In this document: positions 23,643 through 35,389 of the stretch, in pieces
Layout of the letters: each line of letters begins with the position of its first letter
How positions within the stretch are numbered: the first letter of the stretch is position 1
Assembly: GCA_907163345.1 (NCBI GenBank)
Contig: CAJQUN010000014.1
Coordinates: 1,860,001-1,924,000, forward strand
Source: Haberlea rhodopensis
Taxonomy: Eukaryota; Streptophyta; Magnoliopsida; Lamiales; Gesneriaceae
DNA length: 64,000 bases
Reading direction: 5' to 3'
Translations under genes and position numbers: made by a program
Notes under the pieces: generated by a model
Seen by the model: only the letters and a program-made list of their open reading frames with translations
Databases searched by the model: none
What the model was told of the DNA's origin: nothing

Positions 23643-24828
23643 CTACGTACTGGTATGGTTATTTGATGCAAAATTAGTGTTTTTTTGTTACGGAAGAGGA
23701 AGCTGGGCTCGTAAAATAATTTATTGTTTTTGGATGTAAATGCTTTTGGCTTGTAGTTTCAAGTTTGTTGGGTGTCGATATTCTAACAAATTGAAATAAG
23801 ATTAAAGTGGGTGAAAAAGGGTGTTTTGAATGTGCATTAACAAATGCTTGGTGATATTGGTTATGTTGTTAATTGTTATACTAGTGGGGAACTTGGACAT
23901 GACAGGTTTAGTTCATTTCGTCACTGAAACAATTTTGTAAAAACCTTTTGGTTTTTGTGGAATCTTCCCATTTGGTTTTGTATCCAATTATGAGGAATAA
24001 TATTTTTTTGATATTTGTGTGCAGCTGGTTCTATCGAGGTTATGGTTTTTGCTTCTGGCTTCTCTACCACTATTTTTTGATAATTTCTTCCTCACCGATT
24101 TGTTCTTATATTTACTGTTTCCTATATATGGGTTTTTTGGTAATTACATACTTTGATTAATCTAATAAAAATTTTATACCTGGTGGTTCCAATCAAGTAA
24201 ATTATACATTATATTTTAATTTCGTTACATCTTATATTTTAAAAAAATTATCAATTAAATTAAGAAAGTTTTACACACAGATGAGTGTATGGATAAGTTG
24301 CTATCGATTGGTATCCGGTGATACACACTAAAATGCATAATACCCATGAACCAGAATCGTTCATGTTACTTTAATGTACCCAGGATATTCTAAATATATG
24401 ATGGATGCAACCAAGACGAAGACCGCTGGGGGGCTTTAAATGAAATTCGTAAAAATTAGAAGGCATACACACTCGTTCACTTTTAGCAGCTATACTCTAT
24501 AATAGGTTCTAGCTGTATAAATTATATGCGTTAGAACCTTTGAAATAACAGTTCTAGCTGGTACGCAATAAGAGGCAAAAAATCGTTTACCCCAATATAA
24601 AGGGCAATATTATCGCCAAAGCAAGAAATTCTGCTTCCAAAGCAAGTTTTCAAAAATTCAAAATTTACACATCTTGCAAAAATCTCAATTTTACAAGTTC
24701 TCTAGCTTTATTAATCGAACCATTTCTCTAGCTTTATTACTCAACGAGAAACCGATAAAGCGATAAAGCCTCGGGTGATAATGGTGGTTATTCTGCCTCC
24801 GATTTGCCAGCTTTAAGCGCCAACGTAG
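23643..24828. other. Intergenic DNA after the YIPF-like gene
   Basis: The first part should include the 3' UTR. Short open frames at 23948-24160 have no recognisable similarity. No repeat boundary seen. Confidence 0.45.
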
Positions 24829-25764
24829 TCATAACCACATTGTGAATTTGATTCGGCTGATTGTGTTCCCTAAAGGATGAGGAATCAAATTCTTTTCATC
24901 TTCCACATAACTCCCCTTGGGTAAACTACCATCTTTGCTACCAAAACTAGTGTTGGTGATCTTACTATTCTTGTTATTACTACTAGCAAGAACAGCCGCC
25001 GGCGTGACGATAGCATACTTGCTATGCTCCTGCACGGTCTCAAAAACTAGATGGCTAACGAGTCAACGGATTATATCGTGTTGTACGAAAAGATCTTCGC
25101 AATTGGGGTAATGAGCAGCGATCCAATGTAGCCCAAGCGACTACTACCTACACTTTCATGGGACATGACTTTCACAAACACTGAGCAAAAAACAGTGTGT
25201 ATCAAGTCAACGCTTTCTGGTCTTTTCCTAAGAGCTCAACGGCTCTTGCAGCGTTCTCCTGGCCTTCTAACTTTCCTTCTTTCAGTCATGTCAACAAGGG
25301 TTCGATTCCTCCTTCCTCGATTATCAATTTGCTGTAGCGATAGTTGTCTCGGGCTAAGTAAACCAGAGAAGCTGCGGCGTCCGCTCGATACGTCAATGGA
25401 GCCTGTTTATAAAATGGTGATTTGCTCCCATATGAGGTAGAGGCTAGGTTCGCTGGCGGCGACGAGTGGGTGGCAAGGTACTCATCGAGGCCATCGTTAG
25501 CCGGGGCGGAGTCACGGAGGAGCCAAGATATGTCTCCGATGGAGGTTCTCGAGTTGGTTTGATATCCTGCAGGAAGGCAGCAGTGGGTATAACGGTGAAA
25601 ACGTGTTTTATGAGTCCATTTCCGTGGCATTTCAGGACAAGAGACGTTCTCTCCAGTACGTGCACGGTGTCGTCGATTCTGCGGCTTGTGAGGGCAGTTG
25701 TACATGTCGTTGCACGGTTGTGGGGAAAATTGGAATTTTTGAAAAATAGCTTTGGAAACAACAT
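24829..25764 (-). pseudogene. Armadillo-repeat-only (ARO) family pseudogene, intronless
   Basis: Minus-strand remnants in order: RRIDDTVHVLE, LVLKCHGNGLIKHVFTVIP (about 25590-25695), then in another frame SIGDISWLLRDSAPANDGLD EYL, then RADAAASLVYLARDNYRYSK and LIIEEGGIEPLL (25286-25390), and last LVFETVQEHSKYAIV (about 25000-25060). These are hallmark segments of plant ARO proteins, armadillo proteins linked to tip growth. At least two frameshifts, stops and internal deletions separate them. The lack of introns does not prove retroposition, since ARO genes themselves have few introns. Non-functional. Confidence 0.8.
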
Positions 25765-26780
25765 ATCAAGCTGGCAATAATACCAGCCATATGAAATACC
25801 TAAGAAACACTTGCAAACATATCTTCAGGTGACCTCAAAGACCCATAATCTCAGATATTCTAGCACAATCTCTTTAAAAATTTATACAAAAATCAATCAG
25901 TTTAAATAGAAACTGAGTAAACAAACAAGTAGGAATCTGAATTAACCCAGTCCGCAGTGGAACATGTCGAGAACCGATGCTTCTAACAATTCCGAGCCCA
26001 ACACAGTAATTGTTCGGGAACTTAAGAGCTTATTGCCAGAGGAACAATAGTAGTAGAAAATTTCTGTCTTAGCATTCCGAGTTCAACTTAACATGCTTAT
26101 CAATCAGGAATATTTGTCAGCCTGCCAATTCCTAAGACTGAAACTTTCTACGGCTTGTTTGTGTGACAACTAGTTCTGAAGTTCGAAAAAACTGCATAAT
26201 TAATTTGTTAAAAAAAATGCATAATCAATTCCAACAAATACAAAAAAAAGAAACAGAGATTAGGGCTCATATCAAGTGTAAATTTTAGAAAAGGTCATTC
26301 ACGGTGGCCAAAAACTCAGATCCAAGAAAAGGAAAATATATCATAGAAATAAGATGAAAATCGAAGATGACTTGCCAAAGAGCCAGCCCTTCTCTACAAA
26401 GGGGGCGGCAACATTTACTCGATCATTCTTCGTATTTTCATCTCAATCCTTCCATTTTCTCTGCTCGGAGTTGAATTTTTGTCTCGAGGGCAGAAAGATC
26501 CCCCCACTCAGGCCTCTCTCTTCGTAATCACAGCCCCAAATCACCTCAACTTGTCGATTTCAAAACAAAATTGCTTTTTTTTTTCCTTTCTGAAACTGAT
26601 AACAAAATTGCATTTAGATACAGAGCAATAGATATAGATTATTTTAGGGTTTGTAAATGGAGAAGAATTAGGAGATTGTTATATATATTGTATGTAAAAG
26701 CCCATTTATGCGTCTGTAGATGGGCTATACATTTACATCTATTCCACGAACGAAGTGGATCTTTGTAAATGTCATATGCA

Positions 26781-26788
<8 letters not shown>
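25765..26788. other. Intergenic DNA, no gene seen
   Basis: No coding or structural feature could be supported up to the microsatellite near 26790. Confidence 0.45.

Positions 26789-26826
<38 letters not shown>
26783..26826. repeat. A-tract followed by (AT)n microsatellite
   Basis: A run of A followed by about 30 bases of AT dinucleotides. Confidence 0.95.
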
Positions 26827-26828
<2 letters not shown>

Positions 26829-27039
26829 TTGTCGTGATTGTGGTTTAAACAGATCCCTACCTGTTTATTTTATGTAGAAAAAACCAATTATATAAAGGAG
26901 GACTAGGCCAAGATGTCTCAAAAAAAGTTTACAAAAGTTTATTAGAAAATCTAAGGTAAGGAATATCAGTCCTATCCATTTTACACAAGCCTTTTATTCT
27001 AGAATCTAGAATCTAGCATATGATAATGTAATGAATGAC

Positions 27040-27495
27040 CACGATATCCTCCAAAGCTAGATCAGCAATTGCATTGGCAACTGAATTACCATGTCGGTGA
27101 ATGTGTGATAGATAGAATGATTGGCCAAAATTAGATTGATTTGACTAATGGCAAAGACTCCAATGACTAATACCAACTCGTATGATGGAAGGGAATATAA
27201 ACTATTGAGATAGTTTCTACCCACAAAGGCGAAAGTTTTTTGCTCTATATACATTTTCAATCCTTGAAGAATAGCAAGAAGCTCGCCAACTCGGATCGGG
27301 CAACTCACGGCCACCGATCAACACAAAACATATCTCCACAGATATCAACATCCGCGTGTTCCAAAAAAATCACATTTTGGTCCAAACACACCATCGAGAC
27401 TCCACAAGGTCTCAAGTTTCCATAGAGGGAATGAAAGAAAAACTTGATTGCATTCTCGCCACCTGTGTCGACAACGACACCCAACAAATCCAATC
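27040..27495 (-). pseudogene. Decayed RNase H-like domain fragment (RVT_3 type)
   Basis: On the minus strand GELLAILQGLKMYIE (27240-27290) matches the A-E-L-x-A-I-x-x-G-L core of plant RNase H-like domains. About 55 codons later, in another frame, HIHRHGNSVANAIADLA (27057-27113) matches the closing H-x-x-R-x-x-N motif. Stops and frameshifts lie between. Such domains come from non-LTR elements or their domesticated relatives; which one applies here cannot be told. Confidence 0.65.
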
Positions 27496-28497
27496 CTGAT
27501 CATCCCTCGTTTACCCTAGGATTCAACAATCATAACCCAGTGATGCCATCAATTACCCAGTAAAGAACTACCATGACCTCAATACGACAATCCCTCCTCG
27601 GAGGAAGTCAATCGGACCTCACGATCATTTTCCAATAGTCATAATATCTCAAAATAACATTGCCTCCATGATCACGTATAATACCACCAATTGAAGGTTT
27701 ACAGGGATTTTCTCGAGAGCAAAAAAAAAAAAACTTTTTATTTAGAAGACACCAATTTAATAAAAATTAGTTCTACATTTTTTTAAAAAAGATGTGATAA
27801 TTGTAATGTCCATTTTTTGTTTTGGTTTTAATTTTTTTAAGTTAAATTATGAAATGATTATATAATATTTTATATTTACTTTTTTTTTTTGGATTTTAGT
27901 AAATTTTTTAGGATAATATGATAATTTGTATGGTAGATGTGATATAAATTTTTAAAATTGGAAAGGACATAATGTAAAATGTACATAGATGAAATATGTG
28001 ATGTAATATTTTAGACTGTCAGATATATGATTTATTAGATATTGATCTGGATCATTAAGATCATCACGTATTATATGATGTAGATATATTTATTAAATAA
28101 ACTTATTACCTTTTTTTTATTATATCAGCATCACGAATGTATCCGAGTTTCAAAATTGTATTAAATAATATTATCATACATTATGACGCATAGGAAACCA
28201 GCTCAGCTTTTAAGGTTTTGTTTATAAATATTTCGGCACAAATAATTTGATTCGGAAATCCCATAATTAGTCATTAGTCGGCGGAGGGATGCCTTTCTTT
28301 GACCATCTGTTCGTTCTCCATTCTTTGATTCTTAGAATTCCTTCGACTTCTCCACCATTCTTGTAATCTCTTGGAGTTACTCAAATCTATCCATATACTT
28401 TTCTCTATATTCACTCTTCATCATCGTTTATTGTTTGAATGTAATCTTCTTCCTTTTCTCTTTTCTTGGTTTAATTTATCAATTACATACTACAAAT
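27496..28497. other. Intergenic region upstream of the GH17 gene
   Basis: AT-rich, with no coding exon. The last 200 bases (ttctccattctttgattc and beyond) are likely promoter and 5' UTR of the glucanase. The sequence ATGTAA at 28439-28444 would be a start-stop uORF if the transcript begins upstream of it. Confidence 0.45.
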
Positions 28498-31422
28498 ATG
28501 GCGGTGTCATCAAGGATTCATCTTTTTCCACAGCCATCCGCCGCCGCCATCTTCCTCCTCCTCCTCCACATCACCGCCGTGCGCTGTATAGGCGTCAACT
28601 ACGGCACCCTCGGTGACAACCTCCCTCCGCCAGCACAAGTCGCCGCGTTCCTCAAAGACAAGACAACCATCGACCGTATCAAACTCTTTGATGTCAGCCC
28701 AGAAATCCTTCGCGCCTTCGCCGACACGGGAATACTCGTCGCCGTCACCATCCCAAATGGAGAGATCCCCAATCTCACCAACGTCCGCTACGCCCGCCGC
28801 TGGGTCTCGGATAACATCAAGCCATTCTACCCACGGACAAAGATCAACTACATCCTCGTCGGTAATGAAATCCTCCACTGGGGCCCACAGAACCTCATCG
28901 ACAACCTCGTCTCCGCCATGAGAAGCCTCCACAAAGCTCTTCTCCACTCCGGAATAAAAGACATCAAGGTAACAACAGCTCATTCCCTCGGAATCCTCGA
29001 ACGATCCGAACCCCCCAGCCTTGCCAAATTCCGACCCGGTTGGGACGTAGGGGTACTCGCTCCAATGCTCCAGTTCCTACGTGAATCGAAGTCCCCATTC
29101 ATGGTAAATCCATACCCATACTTCGGATACAGCCCAGAAAAGGCAGATTTCGCTTTGTTCCGACCAAACAAAGGATATTTTGACAGATACTCGAAGAGGA
29201 CCTACGGAAACATGTTCGATTTGTTATTGGACGCTGTGTACATATCGATGAAGAGATTGGGTTACGGAGATGTCGACATTGTGGCCGGCGAGACGGGGTG
29301 GGCGTCTCTAGGGGAGACATTTGAGCAGCCGAAATGCTCGGTCGAGAATGCGGCGTCGTATGATGGAGGTCTAGTGAGGCATTACAATTCTGGTAGAGGG
29401 ACGCCATTGATGCCGCACAGGAGGTTTGAGACTTACATTTTCGCGTTGTTTAATGAGAATCAGAAAACTGGTTCTTTAGCGGAGAGGAATTTCGGGCTTT
29501 TCCGACCAGATTTCACAGCTGTATACGACGTTGGTATCATGCGCGCGGGAGCCGGAGCTGCTCCTGCAAAGGTTAGAATTAACCGTTTATCTTCTTGTTT
29601 TGTCATCAATTTGCGAGTTATAGTTAAATATCAGTACAATAATTTTATCAATTATTCGACTTGCACCGAAACGTACTAACGTTGTAATGAATTGAACTGG
29701 ACATTTTTTAGATTGAAAGTACGTAAGAGTGTATTAATCGGGTTTGTCTTGGGTGCACCCGGTGTTTGATGCACCCAAAACACATACATGTGTATCCGAG
29801 TGCACCCAAGACAGACCCATATTAATCTCTCCAATTATTACAGCAAAAAGTTATCAGAAATCTTTCGACAAGAACAAAAAGTAAAACCCCTCCTGTTTTA
29901 CCATAATTTCCTGTTTTACCATAATTTCTACTATTTATAACTCAAAAATTTCGAAAATAGCACATAAATCGACAGTGGTATCTTTATTGCAACATTAAGC
30001 ATAAAAGTGCATGGGCTATATATTGAATTTGTAATTTTTCGTATTTTTATTTTGAAATATACTATGTTCCAAGCATACTTGTATATTCTTTCTTTTTTGC
30101 CTTGTAGTGTCACTTGCTATTTTCTCTCACATTTATTATTATGTTTTTTTGGTACTTTTTGGTATCGTACTTTTTGGTATCGTTTGAAGTTTAGAATAAA
30201 ATAAATACAAAGTTAAGTATGTAATAAATACGAGAATGATTAAAATTATAAGAAGATGTAAATAATATAATGTGATAATTTATATAATATTTGATATGAT
30301 TTTAAAATGATAGATTATTTATATTATTTGTTATAACGACTATAAGACTCCCAGTTACTAGTAGTTGAGGTTTCAAATTTCGGATTGAATTTTAAATTTT
30401 TGGAATTAAGTTATAGGAAATAAGATATAACTTTTGGAGGGAATCTCAAATTTTGCAATACCAAAAAAATGTGGGAAGTGACATGTTATTTTGCTATAAA
30501 GTTCGAATAAAATGAGATAAATATGAGTGGATGATATTTTACGAAATCAAACCAAATGGGGGATGTTTACTATTTTAAAACTAATCTTTATCTAATCTTG
30601 AATATCAAACGGTAGCTTTAGGTTCAAATTTGAAGCCTCCCAACTTTATTCCTAGCTTTATTTATTTTAATTGCACTTTTTTATAAAATAATCCATTTAT
30701 TTTATGCAAATTACATGTCCTATGTAATCCTAATCAACGGTTTTTTTCTTAAAAGTATGTTCTTGTTCTTGTTATATATATAACAAGAACAAACAATAGA
30801 TTAACTATTTAAAATAAAAAAAAGATTGGTCTTAATGAATAATTAATTATATTATGATTGGTGCAGCCTGTTCCAACACCAGCACCAAACAAAGGGACGA
30901 AATGGTGCGTGCCGAAGCCTGAGGCGAGCGATACGGCGCTGCAGGCCAACATAAACTATGTGTGCAGCCAAGGCATAGACTGCAGGCCGATTCAGCCAGG
31001 CGGCTCGTGCTTCGACCCCAATACGGTGCGTTCTCATGCATCCTTTATAATGAATGCTTACTACCAAAACGAAGGCAGAAATAACTTCAACTGTGACTTC
31101 ACCGGCACCGGCATCCTCACTACAAACGACCCAAGTACGTTTCATTTTCCCCATGATTATCATCCATTTTGTTTTTTGAGTGTGATGCAACGCGTAGAAC
31201 AACTCAAGCGGCACGTTTAGAAATAAAAGGAAAGCGAGATGCAAATCCAAACTCTATTCTTCGCATTCAACTTAATTCCCGATAAACTTCTTGTACGTCT
31301 AAAAAAGGGGAAGAACAAAATCTAATTTTTTTATATTAATAAGTTGAATGTGTATTTGATATATATATATATATACGTATTTTTTTTGGTCAGGTAATGG
31401 TGCATGCAGGTACACCTCTTGA
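28498..31422 (+). CDS. Secreted glucan endo-1,3-beta-glucosidase, GH17 with C-terminal CBM43 (X8)
   Basis: Hydrolyses beta-1,3-glucan (callose) in the cell wall. Exons are 28498-29571, 30867-31134 and 31394-31422, with GT-AG introns, giving 456 aa. Residues 1-30 are a signal peptide (AAAIFLLLLHITAVRC), followed by the GH17 start IGVNYGTLGDNLPPP. The proton donor is the Glu in VGNEIL (about E124) and the nucleophile the Glu in GETGW (about E265). MVNPYPYF and GTPLMPHR are also present. A short Pro-rich linker (PVPTPAPNKG) leads to the CBM43/X8 domain (about 370-452), with KWCVPKP, CSQGIDC, GGSCFDP, NFNCDF and a final C. The domain's cysteines look complete. No hydrophobic tail follows, so a GPI anchor is unlikely. 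The start is the first ATG before the signal peptide. Exon 1 is much richer in GC than its surroundings. Intron 1 contains an 80-bp micro-MITE. Confidence 0.95.
29732..29827. mobile_element. 80-bp hairpin micro-MITE in GH17 intron 1
   Basis: GGGTTTGTCTTGGGTGCAC at 29740 is mirrored by GTGCACCCAAGACAGACCC ending at 29818. The hairpin is flanked by the 8-bp duplication tattaatc at 29732-29739 and 29820-29827. The size of the duplication suggests a hAT-mobilised element. Confidence 0.75.
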
Positions 31423-31739
31423 ATCCTGGAGTAGCTGGAACGGGAAGATGATACACTATTAACTGGGAACTTAGTTCCGGCGTAGTTTATTAATTTTGGA
31501 TCCCTTAACTTTTGTAATTTTTATAATAATAATTGCCATCCTCCCATCCATTTATGCAGTAAATTTCAGGGGGTGTTTCGATCCATTCTTTGATTAACTG
31601 AAATCTTTCAGAACTGTCGCAGTAGTTGTCAATGTCATCAAGCACTACTTTAAGGTTGAATTTACGGATGAATTACCCGTAGATTCTTGTGTTTGAACAA
31701 TAACGAATTCATCTATTTAATTTAAATATTAATATCTAT
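31423..31739. other. 3' flank of the GH17 gene
   Basis: Non-coding; expected to include the 3' UTR. Ends at the TSD of the solo LTR. Confidence 0.5.
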
Positions 31740-32018
31740 CTCTCTGTTGGAACCGAAGAAGGGGGTGAACGAGGTTCCTTGACTACTTTAACGATTTTAA
31801 AGTGATCTTGCAAAAGTCGAATTTGTGCTGCGGAAACTTTAAGTCAATCGAAACCAAAACAATAAGAAGCAATAATGTAAATGTGTAAAGTAAATAAAGC
31901 AAGAAAGAACACAAGTATTTGTTATAGAAGTTCGGCGATGAATCGCATACGTCTCATCTTCCCGGTTAGAAAACGTCTAACAGAGGTTCTACTAGAACAA
32001 CTTTGATCTTGGCATTGA

Positions 32019-32180
32019 GGCTCCAAGTTAGCCACAAACAAACTCTTCCAGAGTCACACACTATTCACGAGTCTTCTTGGCCTTAAGGGCTCCAAGGATA
32101 GCCACAAACAAACTCTTCCCGAGTCCCACACTCTTCACAAGTCTTCTTGGCTTTAAGGGCTCAAAGGATAGCCACAAACA
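32019..32180. repeat. About 70-bp tandem repeat, 2.3 copies
   Basis: Units start near 32019, 32088 and 32158 with ggctc(c/a)aag. They share tagccacaaac and actcttcc, and the first two full units share cacgagtcttcttggc-like text. The repeat lies in the solo LTR. Confidence 0.8.
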
Positions 32181-32722
32181 TACAACAACTTTACTTGTTG
32201 ATGACTTATACAATTTTCCAACTTGAGTCAGTGTTGGAGACCTTACAACGATTCACAACTTGTGTGCAACAACAAGTTACACATTCACGGTGTTTACAAA
32301 CTCAAGCACCAACTCTCACAACAACACTACTTATATAAGTAAGGCTCACACTCTCACAAATGAAACACAACTCAAAATGATGAACTTTAATGATAAATGT
32401 GTAATCTTGAGCAAATCTCGTGTTTCTCTTTGTTATAGGTTGTTGTGTTGTGTTGTGCCACCCCAAATGCACCAATTTATAGTGTAGGAGGCTTCCAAGT
32501 GAAGAAAAAAGCCAAACTAGTCGTTTAGAGCCGTTAGGAGCACTTTTTGACCAAACCCGCGCTTCCATCGTCTCGGGGTTCACCACACCGCCTCGGCTGA
32601 CCTCCCCATCGCCTCAGGCGTTATCCCCATCGCCTAGGGCGATCCTCAATAAAAAAACAAGGCTCATCGCCTAGGGCAAAGTCAGCATCGCCTGGGGTGA
32701 TCCGGATCGCCTGAGGTGATGG

Positions 32723-33260
32723 CTTGGAATTAGAAGTGCGCATCGGGTTCGGGTAATCGGGACCTGACCCAACCCGATAGGGAATTTCTCGATCGGGTCG
32801 GGTAATTCGGGTTTGGAAACCCTATCGGGTATTATCCGATCGGGTTTATCAGGTTTTGGGTCGGGATTCGGGTAGGGGTATATGAAAAATCGGGTTTCAG
32901 GTCGGGTACCCGAAACCCGTTTTCTTTTTTTAAAAAAAAAATTCCCACCATACCTTTTTCCTCTACGTCCCATCATGACATCATACATGATGTGCATAAA
33001 GATTAAAATTATATACAGGCTAATGAAGATAGCGTTAAAGAAGAAGTCAAAACTGTTGGTCAACTTAATTAGATATCCAGGTTTTTCTACAACTTCGAAT
33101 CTTCTTCCTCAGTATCCAGTGTGGTTCCCTTCGGTCGCATCTAAACCAAATTTTTTTTATATAGAAAATATTCCGGGTTTCGGGTACCCGATTTTTTCAG
33201 GTTCGGGATCGGGTATACCTCTAAGTTTTACCCGACCCGATTCCCACCCCTACTTGGAAT
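32723..33260. mobile_element. CGGGT/ACCCG-rich hAT-type MITE with 8-bp TSD
   Basis: A 522-bp insert at 32731-33252 begins TAGAAGTG and ends CACCCCTA. It is flanked by the perfect 8-bp duplication cttggaat at 32723-32730 and 33253-33260. The two arms are rich in ATCGGGTTCGGG and CCCGACCCGA words. The plan (hAT-type ends, GC-rich word repeats, AT-rich middle) is the same as in the 16978-17402 element, but the word differs, so they are related subfamilies. Confidence 0.85.
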
Positions 33261-33954
33261 GCCTGGAACTATCTCGCAGATTTCAACAATCTCAACCATG
33301 CACTTTTCGACCATCTTAAGCTTGTTTATGGGAAAAATGGTAAACACCAAAGTTGTAGTACTTCCTCTTGGCTACACTTGTACACTAAAATCATCAAATT
33401 CCATTAAGGTATGAAGAAGTTATTGCCCAAAATGCTACATCTGCTCCAACCTTGCTTCAAGCTAAATGCAATCTGCACTTGCTATGACTTCGATGCCATT
33501 TTGCTCCATGCTGCAATCCGAATTGGACTAAGAAGTTTGAATATGAAATATAGAATTTTGAGGTGGCTTTCCAACCTCTTTGGAATCTCGTCATTCGGAT
33601 CATACGAATTTACCTACCAACGGACTATTTGTTCGTGGGTCTTCATCCTTGCACAAGATAATGTTTCAGCATCATTCCAAACATTTTGACCACTTATTTT
33701 TGTTGTTCATAGATATCATTCCTTCTCGTCCAAGCTCAATATCTTCCTTGATAAAATTCATCGCTTGTCCTATGAACTCGCAAATGTCATTGTGTAACTT
33801 GAGTCATTTTCCATTGACCTTCCCAACCAAATTATCAATACTAACACATTAGGATAACAAAAGCAACTTTTGTTGATCATCAAAACCCATAAATAATTTG
33901 GAGATAAAATAATCATTAAACTCAACAATGCGTTTAAGAATCAACACTCTCATA

Positions 33955-34321
33955 CTCTATATTTTTATATCAAATCATATGGGATGTAGTTGTAATTTTT
34001 CATATATTTATTACAAACTAGATGTTGTGATTTTGTAATGAAGTTATTCTACATGATATCTATCCGTTATTGTTCAAATTAGAGGTCAGAAGTTATAATA
34101 TAAATTTTTGTCAATCTATCCATTATTGTTCAAACTACATGTCAAAACTAGAGGCCAAATATAAAATTTTGTCAATCAAAATGCTACTCACGCTCGACTC
34201 CATTCGATAGGACTCGTATTTTTCAAATACCAAAAGCAAATTTAATATTAATTAAAAAGAATTATATACAAACAGAGAATTTTTTAAATCAAACTTCTTT
34301 ACACATCCGTTCTTATGATTA
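33955..34321. other. AT-rich intergenic DNA
   Basis: Nothing recognisable between the solo LTR and the GTGTCGG-rich element. Confidence 0.45.
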
Positions 34322-34996
34322 TCTATCAACTATGATGCACACACTCCTAAAAAGCACTCGGTGTAGTGTCGGACACCCATAATTTTCGGACACATGTGTC
34401 GGACAATCCCCTCAAAATCGGACTCCCATGTCGAACATGACTGATAGACGTGTCCGAGCCGTGCCCGACACAAAAAGAACATTTTTTGGTAATAATTGTA
34501 CAATTTAAAAAGTTTTTGGCTAAAATGAAATTTAGAAGTATTACTTAAACTCTATTTAATTGAAGTATTATATATTTGTTGTTAGTATGAGTGATACTAT
34601 GATGATTTCAGTGACACATTTATATATATTATTTTTGAATTTGGTAAGAATATTTTTGGTGTTATATTTTTTTTGGACGTGCTTGTTAAACTTTATATTA
34701 ATTAAACTAATATGTATTTGGTGTTAGTATGAGTGATATTATGATGATTACATTGACATGCATTTATTTATATATTTCTTGAATTTGGTAAGAATAATTT
34801 TTTAAATTTTACATGGTTTTATAATTAAAAAAATGTTAATTTCTAGTATTTGTAATATAATATGTAATATATATATATAGACGTATCACAGCCGTGTCGT
34901 ATCTTAAAATTTTTTAATATTCGTGTCGTCGTGTCCGTGTCTTGTCGTGTCGTGTCAGTGTCGTCATATCAGTGTCCGTACATTATAGCCTATCAA
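34322..34996. mobile_element. GTGTCGGACAC-rich hAT-like MITE, copy 1
   Basis: The element at 34330-34988 begins CTATGATGCAC and ends GTGTCCGTACATTATAG, imperfect inverted ends. The flanking 8-mers tctatcaa and cctatcaa match at seven of eight positions, as expected for an old hAT-type duplication. Both subterminal zones are packed with GTGTCGGACAC/GTGTCCG words and the centre is AT-rich. A second copy is at 39799-40313. Confidence 0.72.
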
Positions 34997-35389
34997 CCAA
35001 CATGAGCATAAATTTTTATGGATTTTTAAATATGCTATCCACACAAGCAAAATAGTTAAGGTCAATCAACAAAGAGAATTGCAAATTAATTGAAAAGAAA
35101 TTATCAATATTATATTATGAATTAAAATATAATAATCATATCAATCAGATATATGTGATCATATAAATGCAACACAGGGGTCTAAATACCTGCATGTGTG
35201 TTTGGATATATATGCTTTGGTCGCACATTTGTCTACAACCACTCCGGTTTTTACAATGAGGAGGAATATGCCTACCTGATGTGGGCTATATCTACTGTAT
35301 GTGTGATGTGGAATGTTCTCTGAACAAGACGATTTTGTTGAATTTATTTCTACTATCCAACCTGATTTAGACATAATTTCTAGACACAC

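Larger units (their letters stand above)
31740..33951. mobile_element. Solo LTR with nested MITE
   Basis: A 2202-bp block at 31745-33946 begins TGTTGGAACC and ends GAATCAACA. It is flanked by the 5-bp duplication ctctc at 31740-31744 and 33947-33951. There is no coding region, PBS or PPT, so it reads as a solo LTR. It holds a 70-bp tandem repeat (32019-32180) and a younger hAT-type MITE (32731-33252). Without the MITE and one TSD copy it would be about 1.67 kb. Confidence 0.78.

Noticed and set aside
28435..28497. Earlier in-frame start for the GH17 protein
   Set aside because: The codon at 28435 is TTG. The first in-frame ATG is at 28498 and gives a normal signal peptide.
28510..28983. Long open frames on the opposite strand of the GH17 exon
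   Set aside because: They are shadows of a GC-rich coding exon and resemble no protein family.
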